In this document: positions 46,067 through 56,492 of the stretch, piece after piece
Position numbering within the stretch: position 1 is the stretch's first letter
Layout: each line of letters starts with the position of its first letter
Source of the DNA: G963675935 sp963803125
Lineage (GTDB): Bacteria; Planctomycetota; Planctomycetia; Pirellulales; Thermoguttaceae
Length of the DNA: 64,000 bases
Assembly: GCA_963803125.1 (NCBI GenBank)
Contig: CAWDLR010000003.1
Coordinates: forward strand, 558,001 to 622,000
Direction of reading: 5' to 3'
The notes under the pieces: model-generated
The model's input: only the letters and a program-made list of their open reading frames with translations
Told to the model about the DNA's origin: nothing
The model's database searches: none
Made by a program: the position numbers and the translations under genes

Positions 46067-47920
46067 ATGCCACGAGGGCATGGATGTGGCCGGGCGGGTA
46101 TCTCTGTTCGCGGGGCGACGCTGCGTTGCCTTGCCCGGCCGGCATTGTCCCTCCCGGTTTGCCTTATCCTTCTTGTCGGCTGCCAAGCTAACAGCTTGTG
46201 CGACCCGCAGGCGCCTTTCCCGCAACAAAATCGACAAGCGACGCTGATGCCGGTGCTCAACGTCGCCGGCGGCTCGCCGCGGGGTCTCGCCGAAGCAAGT
46301 GCCTGCTTCGCGGCAGGTGCGCAGCAGGAGCGGGAACGGCATGAAGACTGTGTGGACTGGTACTACCGGGCGGGCATCGCCGCTTGGCGGCACCTGGAGG
46401 CGATGCCGGCCGCGCGGGCGTGCAGCGGCGATTACCAGGAGACCTGCCAACTTTATCAGCAGAGTCTCCGCGATCTCGTCGTCGCCGCGACCCGTTACGG
46501 ACGCCTTGATCCGAGGGGCCGCTTGATCGTTGTCGACGGCGGCGGCCGCCGGACGATTCCAATCGAGTACCGCGGTTTCGCTTGGCAACCCGGCGAGTTT
46601 TGCCAGGTGCTGCCGGCGGACGATTTCAACGATAGCGACCTTCAGAACTACTACCATAGTCGTGGCCTGGGCGTCGCCTTGGTCGCAGTGCGGCACGCCG
46701 CTGCGCCCGAGACATACTATCGCTCGAAGCAGCCGTTCGCGGTCACGGCGGTTCTGCGGCCGGTGCGTTGTCCGGCCGGCGACGGCGCAACCCCAAACTG
46801 CGATCATGGCGGCGCGGTGTTGACCTTCTACAATCCGTGCCTTGCCGACTCGCTGCACGTCGGCTCGCTGGCGATGCCGATGGAACGAGACCTGTCGGCG
46901 CCGTTCGCCTACGCGCTGCGCGAGTCACCGCGGCGATTCACCGAGGGTTTCTTGGATCCGGACGACACCGACATGAAGCCGAAGCTGCTGCTGATGGAGC
47001 CCTACCAGCGCGGCAAAGTCCCGGTGGTCTTCATCCACGGCCTCTGGTCGGACCCGATGACCTGGGTGGACACGGTCAACGAATTGCGGATGCAGAGCGA
47101 TCTCTACGAACAGTTTCAGTTCTGGTATTTCCAATATCCGACGGGCGGCGAGCTGCTACAGTCGGCCGAGGAGATGCGGGCGAGGCTGCTGCGGGCGCGG
47201 GAGCAGTTCGACCCGCAGCATCAAGATCGGGCAATGGAGCGAATCGTCCTTGTCGGCCACAGCATGGGCGGGCTGATGGCGCGGCTCCAGGCCAGTTATT
47301 CCTACGATATCCTGTGGCGACGGGCCGCGAACCGGCCGATCGAGGCGGTCCGCGCCGCGCCGGCGCTGCGCGAGCGCTTGCAGCGGACATTTTTCTTCGG
47401 CCCCTCGCCCCTGGTCAAACGGGTCGTGTTCATCGGCACGCCGCATCGCGGAGCGGGGATGAGCCAGCGGATTATCGGCCGCGTCGCATCGAGCCTGGTG
47501 CAGTACTCCGGTCCCCAAGCGACCCAGTATCGGCAACTGATGGAGGACAACAGGGATGTTTTCAGAGATTACCTCTGGAAGACCCGGCCGACGTCGGTCG
47601 AGCTGCTGGAGCCGTCCAACCCGCTGCTGCTGGGGATATCGCAAATGCCCTTTGGCTGCGACGTGCGGGTGCATTCGATCATCGGCACGGGCGGGATCAC
47701 GCTTACGGGAGAATCGAGCGACGGCATCGTGCCGGTCTCCAGCGCCCGCCTTTGCGGCGTGTGCAGCGAACTGTTGATTCCCGCCCGACACGGCAAGCTG
47801 CACCACGATCCGGCCTGCGTGGCCGAGCTGACGCGAATCTTGCGGCAGCACCTCCGGCAGGACGCCGGAAAACTCAACGTGCGAGACGCTCGGCCGCCGG
47901 CAAGAGCCGCCGCCCAATGA
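46067..47920 (+). CDS. Lipase-like alpha/beta-hydrolase lipoprotein
   Basis: A 617-residue protein. The N-terminus carries a lipoprotein signal with LPVCLILLVGCQANS (lipobox LVGC), so it is probably anchored to a membrane. A region of about 250 residues is of unknown fold. An alpha/beta-hydrolase domain from about 320 contains VVFIHGLWSDPMTWVDTVNE, the oxyanion region, and the nucleophile elbow VLVGHSMGGLMAR. A late histidine in ARHGKLHHDPA completes a likely triad. It resembles PGAP1-type and triacylglycerol lipases. The ATG at 46067 has GAGGA upstream. Confidence 0.8.
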   Translation: MPRGHGCGRAGISVRGATLRCLARPALSLPVCLILLVGCQANSLCDPQAPFPQQNRQATLMPVLNVAGGSPRGLAEASACFAAGAQQERERHEDCVDWYYRAGIAAWRHLEAMPAARACSGDYQETCQLYQQSLRDLVVAATRYGRLDPRGRLIVVDGGGRRTIPIEYRGFAWQPGEFCQVLPADDFNDSDLQNYYHSRGLGVALVAVRHAAAPETYYRSKQPFAVTAVLRPVRCPAGDGATPNCDHGGAVLTFYNPCLADSLHVGSLAMPMERDLSAPFAYALRESPRRFTEGFLDPDDTDMKPKLLLMEPYQRGKVPVVFIHGLWSDPMTWVDTVNELRMQSDLYEQFQFWYFQYPTGGELLQSAEEMRARLLRAREQFDPQHQDRAMERIVLVGHSMGGLMARLQASYSYDILWRRAANRPIEAVRAAPALRERLQRTFFFGPSPLVKRVVFIGTPHRGAGMSQRIIGRVASSLVQYSGPQATQYRQLMEDNRDVFRDYLWKTRPTSVELLEPSNPLLLGISQMPFGCDVRVHSIIGTGGITLTGESSDGIVPVSSARLCGVCSELLIPARHGKLHHDPACVAELTRILRQHLRQDAGKLNVRDARPPARAAAQ

Positions 47921-48107
47921 GGAGAAGAACCGGCGCGCGCCACGCAGCCGGTTTGCTGCGGCCGACGATCGTCGCATCTCTCGCGCCGCTCGCAGCGCGA
48001 CGGCGGTGACTGCAATGTCACATCTCGAAACGACGCGACCATTTGTGGGTCGCATGTTCGTTGCGATTGCGGCTCCCGCAGGCCCGTAATTAGAGAACGC
48101 GCGTTTC

Positions 48108-48136
48108 TTGACAGGCCTCGGGCGGGCTTCTAGAAT
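48108..48136 (+). promoter_or_regulatory. Sigma-70-like promoter of the symporter/mannosidase operon
   Basis: TTGACA (48108-48113), a 17-bp spacer and TAGAAT (48131-48136), about 64 bp before the ATG at 48200. This is one of the clearest promoters in the window. Confidence 0.75.
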
Positions 48137-48199
48137 CAGCGGCAATGCAAACGTTAACCTTCTGCAGCCTGCGTCACTCTTCCCCCCTCGGTGTGCCCA

Positions 48200-49960
48200 A
48201 TGTCAACGCACCTACATTGGATTGATCTTACGATCATCCTTTCTTATCTGAGCCTGATCGTGGCGACCGGCTTTGTCGTCAAACGCATGGCGACGTCGCG
48301 GTTGGACAACTACTACCTTGCCGGACGGAATATGCCCTGGTGGCTTCTGGGCTTGGCCGGTTGCTCGAGCTACATCGACATGACCGGCACGATGGCGATG
48401 ATCGGCGCGCTGTATTACCTGGGGCTCAAGTCGATCTGGATGACGCACATCTTCTGGGGATGGCTGATCATCGCAGGTTACATGGCGTATCAGGCCAAGT
48501 GGATCCGGCGTTCGGGGGTGATGACCTTTGCGGAGTGGAACGAAACCCGCTACGGCAAAAACCGGGACGCCGAAATCGCGCGGCTGGCGGCCGCTTCGTT
48601 CCTGCTTTTGTTGATGGTCTTCAACCTGATTTTCGTGGCGGTGGGGGTGGGGAAATTCGCCGGCGAGTTTCTGCCTTTCAGTCCGGCAGTCTCGACTCTG
48701 CTCGTGTTCGGCGTGGTGGGTGTGTACGTGACGCTGGGCGGCTTCTTCGGCGTGATTATCACCGATATCATGCAAACCGTGCTGATCGCCGTCGGCGCGG
48801 TGATCCTGACGTACTACGTCTTCAACAATCATATCGCGGTCGATGTGGCGGCCCAGCCCCCGGGCTGGAATTCGGCCGGGCTCTCCTGGACCTTGTGGGA
48901 CAATTTCAAAGACCTCGCGCCGCCAGCCTATCATCACTACTATCTCTTCGGGCCGTTGCTGCTCTACGGCTTTAGCTGGTTGATCTTCCGCGTTCTCGCC
49001 GGCCCGAACGTCTGGGACTTCCAGTTGTTCCTCACCGCTCGCAGCCCGCGCGACGCGGCCCTGACCGGCGGGATGTGGACGGTCGGCTACACCATGCGCT
49101 GGATCATCGCCATCGGCTTTATGGTGTTGGGCTTCTCGCTGTTGAGTGAAAAGGCCGGCTTCGATACGGAGAAGATCATGCCCATGGTGCTCAGCAAGTT
49201 CCCGGTGGGCGTGAAGGGCTATTTCATGGCCATTCTGCTGGCGGCGCTGATCTCGCTGCTCAACGCGATGATCAACGTAACCAGTTCAGTGGTGCTCAAC
49301 GATTTTCTGAAGATCTACTTCTTGAAGAACTTCCCGGAAAAGACGCTGGTACGTTTCGGGCAACTCGCCTCCTGCGCCGTGTTGCTGGTTGCTTATCTGT
49401 CGAGCTTCTTCTTCAAGGACATCGTCTCCGCGTGGGAAACGATGATTTTCATGGTGGTGACCATGATCCTCGTGCCCGCCACCATGCGCTGGCACTGGTG
49501 GCGATTCAGCGCAAGGGCATTCGTATATGGACTGGCGGCGACGGCGGCGTTCATCATCGTGCAGAAGATCGCGCTACCGGGCATGGGCGTCGCCTCACTG
49601 GGACTGAACATCGCGGCAAGCCTCGTGATCTGTCTAGTGCTCGGCTTCGTCAGCAGGCCGCCGGAAATGGACATTCTGCTCAAATTCTATGTACACGTGC
49701 GTCCGTTCGGCTTCTGGAAACCGGTGCGAGAAGCGGCGATTGCCCGAGGGCTGGTCCAGCGCGGCGAGCTTACGCCCTACCTGGACGCCCTGAATCTCCT
49801 TGTCGCTTCGGCGTTCCAGATGTTCCTGGCGATGATGCCATTCTATGCGTTCTTGCGCGACTGGTCCGGTTTCTACGTGTCGCTTGCCCTGACGCTGGCG
49901 ACGGCACTGGTCCTTTACTTCACCTGGTATAGAATTCTGCCGTCGCGCGATGAAATGTAG
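48200..49960 (+). CDS. Sodium:solute symporter (SSS family)
   Basis: A 586-residue membrane protein with about 13 hydrophobic helices. The N-terminus shows the SSS pattern LIVATGFVVKRMATSRLDNY followed by YLAGRNMPWWLLGLAGCSSY. The middle has GVYVTLGGFFGVIITDIMQT, matching the SSS signature region. Family members couple Na+ entry to uptake of sugars, amino acids or carboxylates. It precedes the GH38 alpha-mannosidase gene by 62 bp with no repeat between, so the pair is likely an operon that imports and degrades mannosides (inference). Confidence 0.88.
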   Translation: MSTHLHWIDLTIILSYLSLIVATGFVVKRMATSRLDNYYLAGRNMPWWLLGLAGCSSYIDMTGTMAMIGALYYLGLKSIWMTHIFWGWLIIAGYMAYQAKWIRRSGVMTFAEWNETRYGKNRDAEIARLAAASFLLLLMVFNLIFVAVGVGKFAGEFLPFSPAVSTLLVFGVVGVYVTLGGFFGVIITDIMQTVLIAVGAVILTYYVFNNHIAVDVAAQPPGWNSAGLSWTLWDNFKDLAPPAYHHYYLFGPLLLYGFSWLIFRVLAGPNVWDFQLFLTARSPRDAALTGGMWTVGYTMRWIIAIGFMVLGFSLLSEKAGFDTEKIMPMVLSKFPVGVKGYFMAILLAALISLLNAMINVTSSVVLNDFLKIYFLKNFPEKTLVRFGQLASCAVLLVAYLSSFFFKDIVSAWETMIFMVVTMILVPATMRWHWWRFSARAFVYGLAATAAFIIVQKIALPGMGVASLGLNIAASLVICLVLGFVSRPPEMDILLKFYVHVRPFGFWKPVREAAIARGLVQRGELTPYLDALNLLVASAFQMFLAMMPFYAFLRDWSGFYVSLALTLATALVLYFTWYRILPSRDEM

Positions 49961-50022
49961 AATGCAGCCATTCCCCGGGCGTTCGCCTATGCCGCAGATC
50001 ATCGAGTCGGGAGCAACCGATC

Positions 50023-52437
50023 ATGCCGAGGCCGAGAATCCACCTGATTTGTAACGCCCATCTCGACCCGGTGTGGCAGTGGCGCTGGGAAGAGGGATGC
50101 TCGGAGGCGCTCTCGACCTTCCGCAGCGCGGTGCAGTTGTTGAAGGAGCATGGCGGACTGATCTTCAACCACAACGAGGCAATTCTCTATCAATGGGTGC
50201 AGAAATACGATCCGGCCCTTTTTCGGGAAATCCAGTTGCTTGTCCGCAAGGGGCGCTGGGCAATTAGCGGAGGGTGGTTCCTGCAACCCGACGTCAATTT
50301 GCCCGGGACCGAATCGCTTATCAGGCAGATACTCCGCGGAAGGGCCTATTTCAAGGAGCATTTCAACGTCGAGCCGTGCGTCGCCTGCAACTACGATTCT
50401 TTCGGGCATAGCGGGGGATTGCCGCAGATTCTCAAGTTGGCCGGCTACAAGATGTACGTTCACCTAAGGCCGCAGCAAAGCGAAATGCCCCTCTCCTCGG
50501 ACTTTTATCGCTGGCGGGGCGTCGATGGAACGGAGATAGCCGCCTACCGAATCTCCGTCGGCTTGTATCACACCGAGTTCGGCAATTTGGAACAACGGCT
50601 CCGGGAGGGTACTGAATATGCACTTGCGCAAGGCCGAGACATTGGACTGTTTTGGGGAATCGGAGACCACGGCGGCGGCGCCACGCGCAAGGATTTGGAG
50701 ATCATCGGCAAATTCGTCCAGCAGGAACAGCGCGTCGAGTTCGTCCACAGTACGACGGAACTGCTCTGCGAGAGCCTTCAGCCCTATCTTTCTTCCGCCC
50801 CGCTGGTGACCTCCGACCTACAGAGAGTATTCACCGGCTGCTATACCTCTCTATCGCGAATCAAACGGGCGGCGGTGAAAAGCCTGGCGGAGATTGTGCA
50901 GACCGAAGCTCTGCGGACGGCGCTATGGTGGTCGCGCGGCGTGGAGTATCCCGCCGAAGAACTTGACGACGTCTGGGACGATTACCTCTTCAACGACTTT
51001 CATGACATCCTGCCCGGCACGTGTGTCGAGCCGGCCGAACGGGACGCGCTGGCATTGTACGCCCGCGCCGAGCAGTCTGCGCGGCGGTTGCGGATGGGGG
51101 CGGCTGTTGCCTACGCGCAGGCGGGTCCCGTCGAGAATGCCTATCTGCCGCTGACGGTGTTGAACACAAACCCCCTATTGAAAACGGCGCCGGTCGAATT
51201 TGAGTGCATGTTCGACTATCGCCCGCCCTGGACGGGCCAGTGGCACTTGCACCTCTATCGTCCTGACGGCACGGAAATTCCTTGTCAAGAAGAGCAACCC
51301 GAGGCATTGCTCCCTTTCTTCGATTGGCGGCGGAGAGTCTCGTTCTATGCCGACTTGCCGGCCGTCGGCGCAGCGACCTTCCGGCTCAAGCCGGTCGAGG
51401 AAGCGGCACGGACGACAGCATCGACGCCAAGCGTAAGACATGCCTTCAATCCCGAAACGGGTTTCGTCGAGGAGCTGTTCTCGGAGAACCAGCAGTGCCT
51501 TGCCGGCCCGTTGCTGAAACCGGTCATCTTGGAGGACCCGGGCGATTCGTGGGGCACGGACCAATGGAGCTACCGGAAGACGGCGGGAGAAGTTCGCTAT
51601 GTTAAGGACAGTCTCGCGCTGCTTCACTCCGGGCCGATCCGCTCAATAACGGAAGCGAGTTTCGAATACAACAAAAGCAGCTTCGTCTATCGCGTGATCT
51701 CCTACACTCGGTTTCCCGCGATCGAATATCGCATTCGCATTCACTGGAACGAGCCGCGGAAACACGTCAAGCTGTCGGTGCCGACGATCTATCGCTCGCC
51801 GGGCATCTTCTGCGAAGTGCCGGGCGGCGCCGTCGTCAGACCCGCCGACGGCCAGCAGCATGTGCATGGACGATGGTTCATCGCGGAGAACGGCGTCTCG
51901 GCAATCGGGGTCGTTAATAGCGGGCAGCACGGACTCGATTTCTTCGAGGGTGAAGCGCGACTTTCCGTATTGAGAAGCGCGGCATACTGCCACGAACAGG
52001 GCAAAGTGCTGGGGGATCATCCCTACCATAAATTCATGGACCAGGGCATTCATGACTTTCGCCTGTTGGTCGCGGTCGGCAGCCCCTCTCAAATCAAGCA
52101 CGCCATCACCGCCTATGCCGATTTTCTAAGCATGCCTCCCGTCGCCTATCCGCATCTCCCGCTGGGCAGCGCCGTTTACGAAGGCGCCGCGAGCGCGGCC
52201 CAGAACAACGACTTCTTGACGATCAGCGACAGAAACCTCAGGCTGCTTGCGCTCTACAAGCAGCCAAGAGGGGAAGCCATCTGCATCAGATTGCAGGAAT
52301 CGATCGGAAAGGAGACGAACGCCGTCGTCGAGATCAGTCAACCGCCCGTGAAGATGGAGGTTTCATTCAGGCCCTTTGAAATCAAGACCCTTGAGATTGA
52401 CAGAGTCGGCCAATGGCGGGAAGTACCTTTGTGTTGA
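50023..52437 (+). CDS. GH38 family alpha-mannosidase
   Basis: An 804-residue cytoplasmic enzyme without signal peptide. NAHLDPVWQWRWEEG supplies the zinc ligands His13 and Asp15 of GH38, NYDSFGHSGGLPQILKLAG holds the catalytic nucleophile Asp and a further ligand region, and WGIGDHGGGATRKD gives the last zinc His. The remaining residues form the helical bundle and beta domains of GH38. It would hydrolyse alpha-mannosidic bonds, presumably of oligosaccharides brought in by the neighbouring symporter. Length is within the family range. Confidence 0.9.
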   Translation: MPRPRIHLICNAHLDPVWQWRWEEGCSEALSTFRSAVQLLKEHGGLIFNHNEAILYQWVQKYDPALFREIQLLVRKGRWAISGGWFLQPDVNLPGTESLIRQILRGRAYFKEHFNVEPCVACNYDSFGHSGGLPQILKLAGYKMYVHLRPQQSEMPLSSDFYRWRGVDGTEIAAYRISVGLYHTEFGNLEQRLREGTEYALAQGRDIGLFWGIGDHGGGATRKDLEIIGKFVQQEQRVEFVHSTTELLCESLQPYLSSAPLVTSDLQRVFTGCYTSLSRIKRAAVKSLAEIVQTEALRTALWWSRGVEYPAEELDDVWDDYLFNDFHDILPGTCVEPAERDALALYARAEQSARRLRMGAAVAYAQAGPVENAYLPLTVLNTNPLLKTAPVEFECMFDYRPPWTGQWHLHLYRPDGTEIPCQEEQPEALLPFFDWRRRVSFYADLPAVGAATFRLKPVEEAARTTASTPSVRHAFNPETGFVEELFSENQQCLAGPLLKPVILEDPGDSWGTDQWSYRKTAGEVRYVKDSLALLHSGPIRSITEASFEYNKSSFVYRVISYTRFPAIEYRIRIHWNEPRKHVKLSVPTIYRSPGIFCEVPGGAVVRPADGQQHVHGRWFIAENGVSAIGVVNSGQHGLDFFEGEARLSVLRSAAYCHEQGKVLGDHPYHKFMDQGIHDFRLLVAVGSPSQIKHAITAYADFLSMPPVAYPHLPLGSAVYEGAASAAQNNDFLTISDRNLRLLALYKQPRGEAICIRLQESIGKETNAVVEISQPPVKMEVSFRPFEIKTLEIDRVGQWREVPLC

Positions 52438-52549
52438 GGATCGCTCGAAGCGCCCTGCGCGAGCGGCACGCACGGCTGGCGGTCGCCAATCGGCGATCGT
52501 GGACATCTATTGCTCCCCGGCGACCTAGCCGAATTCCACCGACGCTTGC

Positions 52550-55295
52550 CTATTGCGGCGCGTCCTTCACGCAACGAAATCCGATCGTTGCCTTGCGATC
52601 CGCGCCGGGCGACATGAGAAAGAGTTTCGTGTGGTAATTCGTGGGGCGGGCGGACCATTCGCCTTGGCCGAGGCCGAAATGCACGAAGCGGTCGAAGTAC
52701 CAGGCGGAGCCGCCGACTTGATAGAACGAACCGCCACGCAATAGAACGTAACGATTGCCGTCGTTCCGCTCGCTCTCGGTCCATTGCCAGACGTTGCCCG
52801 ACATGTCGCACAGACCGAAGGCAGAGCGGCCGGCGGGAAAGGCGTCTACCGCCGTGGTCCCGCTTCCGCGGTCGTTGGCGGCGCCGGGCTTCCACGGATT
52901 TCCCCAAGGATAACGCCAGTGATTCGCTCCGCCCGCCGCATATTGCCATTCTTCTTCCGTGGGCAGACGTTTGCCGGCCCAGGCGGCGTAAGCCCGGGCA
53001 TCTTCCAGCGCAACCCAAACCACCGGATGATTCTCTTCTCCGCGCGGCGGCCGCGGGTGCTGGCGATCGCTGCAGTCCCAATGCTTCAGAAAGTTGGCCG
53101 CATCCGTCGGCCGATAGCCGCTCTCTTCCAGGAATCGCAGATACTGGGCGTTCGTGACCAGATACTTGTCCATGAAAAACGCGGAAATCCGTGGTGCCAC
53201 GATATTGTGCATGATGTTGCGCGAGTGGGCGCCGTGTTCGTACATGTACGCCCAGCGGCGGAACCATTCGGGCCGGTTGTCGTCGGGATAACAGCAGGCC
53301 TCGCCCAAATTGTGAATCACCGACATCGTAAATCGCTCCGCGGCGGGGATTAGCACCATGTCCTGCGGAACGCCGTTCCGCGGCGCAAGCGGCGTTTTGC
53401 CAGGCAGGTGCAGCACGGGCGGGGCGGGCGGTTGCCATTGATCGCTGTAATCGGCCAGCTTCTGGGCCGCACGAGCACGACAATCGGCCAGCAGTTGCCG
53501 CAACGCGGCATCCGGAGCTGTCCTGGTCGCTAAGACTGCCGCCAGGCCGTGGCCTTCGATTTCGGAGAGCCTCAACGTGGCTTGGCGGCCTTGGATCGTC
53601 GGCGTGATTTCGATGCCGTGCCAGACGTCAAAGTATCGCGCTGCCGGGACATGTGCCACGCACAGAACGTCGCCCGCGACGCTGCGGTCGCTCCAATTGA
53701 CGATTGTCCAGAGCGACCGATCGGACGACGGCCAATAGCTGGCATCGACGCTTTTCATGAGCGTCGGATAGAACGGCTCCCAACCTTCGCTGGTAAGCAG
53801 ATCGGCAAAGTGCCTTTCGATGGGAACCATCCGGCGAAGCATTGCCTGGTCGCGGTTGGTGTAGGGGTTCCAACCGCCGAAGACATTGTCCCAAACCACC
53901 ACGCCCGTCCCGTTCAGAAAGGCGTGCTGGAACATGGCGGTGCGGTCGTGCCGCCAGCGGTCGCCATCGAAATGGATCATGTGCCGCGGCTCGGACCATT
54001 TTTCGACGGGCACGCCGCGTACGTGGTCGCGAGTCGAGGCCGTGGGATAAGCCTGCCCCCAGGAGGCGTTCAGCGTGGCATGGCCCGCATCGTCCGGCGG
54101 GACGCTGGCTTCCGGCTCCAGGACCACCCCCGGCCGGACGCGATCGACGGCGGCCCGCAGCCTCGGTTGCGGGACATTCGGCGTCGTGTCGAGGAAGATG
54201 CCGTCGGCGTTGGTCTCCTTGATGACGGTGGCCAGGCTGCCGACATGCGAGAGGTTCTCCTGCTTCGTCATGCGGTCCCAAGGGTTGTAGGCGATGTAGA
54301 TCTTCACGCCCCGCTCGTGCCCGTGGGCGACTAACTTCTTCAACCCCGGCAGACCGCCCGGCAGGCTGCGGAGCATCTCAAACTGGTTCTGCGCATCGAC
54401 GCCGATATTCGTGTAGGAATGCCAAAGCAAGAGGCTATCGTATCCGCCGAAACGCTTTTGGCCGTCTTCCAGGAACTCGTCGAGGCGATAGCGGTTGTTT
54501 TTCACGTCGTAGAAGCGGGTATCGAAGACGAAAACGAACCCCTGCACGAAATTGCGGGCGGTCCAGGCGTAGTCACCGCTGTAGATGCGGTCGTTCATGC
54601 CAAACCGCGCCCGCCGTCGGGCTCGTTCGGCGCGCATTTCGGCGAGCCAGTCCTGGTACGTGACGTGTCCGTCCGGGGCGAGAAAATAGCCTTCGTCGAA
54701 AACAAGGATGCTATCGGAGAGGCACACGTCTTTGACCAACCCCGGACCGGGAGTGTCGTAGGCGTGCGTATCGGCGCCTTCGACGCGAAGGGCGATCTGC
54801 ATCCTCTCGGCACTTGGCAGCCGCAGGCGGAAGGGAGGGGTGCCCGAGAAAAGCCCCCGCAATTTCGGGTCTTCGCTAGGTCCGTATCGCCCGCGCTCCA
54901 CACCGTCAATGTACAGCGTGCAACGGTCCTTGATGCCGTGGAAGACCAGGAATTTGCCGCGGAATCGTGCGGGAATGGCAACGGTCTTTCGGTACCAGGC
55001 GACGCCGCTGTAGTTGAAATAGCCGAACTCGTTCCAGCTCTGCCCGGCGCTCACAAGTTGCCACTTCGAAATCGCGGAAATCCAGGGCGGCCCAACCGCG
55101 CCGGACTCCCGCGTCTTCCAGATCGAACTTGAACCGCCAGCCGTCGTTGATCGGAACCTCTTCGGCCGGCGCGATCGGCGCGAATGTCACGAGTGCTATC
55201 AGCGTCGCAATAATCAAAACGATCCACCGCGGCCCGCGGAGAATTGCGAGGTCCTTCGCCGCGATGCCGACCTTGTTCCCAAACATCTCAGCCAT
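52550..55295 (-). CDS. Secreted glycosidase-like protein with C-terminal formylglycine-generating-enzyme domain, frameshifted
   Basis: The reconstructed protein is about 915 aa. It has an N-terminal membrane/signal segment (WIVLIIATLIALVTFAPIAP). A GH2-type sugar-binding region follows (WAALDFRDFEV; then after a one-base shift near 55050 SAGQSWNEFGYFNYSGVAWY), giving a beta-sandwich. A TIM-barrel-like part has GYDSLLLWHSYTNIGVDAQN, VKIYIAYNPWDRM and TNADGIFLDTTPNV. The last 250 residues are a SUMF1/FGE-sulfatase domain: FFMDKYLVTNAQYLRFLEES, RLPTEEEWQYAAGG, FGLCDMSGNVWQWTES and RGGSFYQVGG. The FGE-type fold here may bind rather than modify; copper-binding Cys are not obvious. The combination is unusual. 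Confidence 0.72.
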
Positions 55296-55463
55296 GGATG
55301 CTCCCCTTTTTCACCAATCGGCGGCTGCCCCCTGTCGCAACGAGCGGCTCGCCGCGATCGCTTGTTTCTGCCAGTGTCGCCTTTGTGAAAATGCTCCAGA
55401 GATCTACGGAGTTCTCGCAACTCCCGCTCGTCTACGGCAGACGGATTACGGAGACGTGACAAC

Positions 55464-56492
55464 TCAGAGCGACTTGGGATCGGCGGGCAAGCCGTCTTCG
55501 CGGTTGCCCAGCCGGTAGTGCGTCTCGCCGTCGATGGTGTAGTTGATGAACTGCACCGAGGCGTCGCAGAAGGCCATGTAGAAGCCGCTGGAGTGCGCGC
55601 TGCCAAAAGACTGGTAGTTCGAGTAGCCGGGCGTGTCCTGCATGGGGAGAAGATAGCCGCTGGTCGGCGGCGTACCGAGCTGCACCCAGCGGTTGGTGTC
55701 GTAGTCGTAGCCTTGGATCCAGCCCTGATCGTCGCCCATGAAATCGGAGCCGTCGGTGTAGTGGTCGGGCCAGGCATAGCGCTCGCCGATCAGGTAAGTG
55801 TTGGTTGTGCCGTCGGTGATGTCGGCAATGGTGCACTGGCTGCGGCGGAAGATCACCCCGTTGGGATGAAAGCCCGGATAGCTGGCATACCAGTTCGACA
55901 GCCAATCAACGTCGCTCATGGCGTCGCCGGTGCTGTAGAAGTTGGGGCTGCCGCCGGCGGAGACCTGAGGGTTGACGGCGTCGATCGGCGCGGCTCCGCT
56001 GCTGCCGGCGTAGTCGCTTCGCCCGATCAGCGACGGACGGCTGGGAAGCTGGACGAAGTTGGTGCCGTTGAGGAAAGGATAGGCGATGGCCGTGCGGCGG
56101 GTGGGACAGATGAACGTGTCCACCGGCGTCTCGGCGGCGATGACCAAGGCAGCGTAATTCTTGCCGAGGCCCATGTCGTGCAGGTTCGACAAGCCCATGT
56201 ACGGCATGATGTTGAAATGCCAGCCGCCGGGCTGTCTCTTGGTGAAGCCGCGATCGGGGTCGCCAGCCCAGGTCCAACCCCAGCCGCCGGTGGGCAGGAA
56301 CTTGTTGCTCTCCTCGTGCTGCAGACAGGCCAGCGCCATCTGCTTGAGGTTGTTCGAGCACTGTACCCGACGGGCAGCTTCGCGCGCCGCCTGGACGGCC
56401 GGCAACAACAGCGCGATCAAGATGCCGATGATCGTGATCACCACCAGCAACTCGACCAGCGTAAAACCGCGATTTCGAGATGCTCGCTGCAT
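55464..56492 (-). CDS. DUF1559 pseudopilin-like secreted protein
   Basis: A 342-residue planctomycete hallmark. The N-terminal prepilin-type signal RGFTLVELLVVITIIGILIA has the GFTLVE cleavage/methylation motif. AALLLPAVQAAREAARRVQC-like sequence follows (LLPAVQAAREAARR, CSNNLKQMALACLQHEE). The DUF1559 domain ends with the FGSAHSSGFYMAFCDASVQF block. Such proteins are exported by type II-secretion-like machineries and occur in dozens of paralogues per planctomycete genome; function is unclear. It lies 168 bp downstream of the FGE fusion gene on the same strand, which may be a separate unit. Confidence 0.92.
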   Translation of the reverse strand: MQRASRNRGFTLVELLVVITIIGILIALLLPAVQAAREAARRVQCSNNLKQMALACLQHEESNKFLPTGGWGWTWAGDPDRGFTKRQPGGWHFNIMPYMGLSNLHDMGLGKNYAALVIAAETPVDTFICPTRRTAIAYPFLNGTNFVQLPSRPSLIGRSDYAGSSGAAPIDAVNPQVSAGGSPNFYSTGDAMSDVDWLSNWYASYPGFHPNGVIFRRSQCTIADITDGTTNTYLIGERYAWPDHYTDGSDFMGDDQGWIQGYDYDTNRWVQLGTPPTSGYLLPMQDTPGYSNYQSFGSAHSSGFYMAFCDASVQFINYTIDGETHYRLGNREDGLPADPKSL

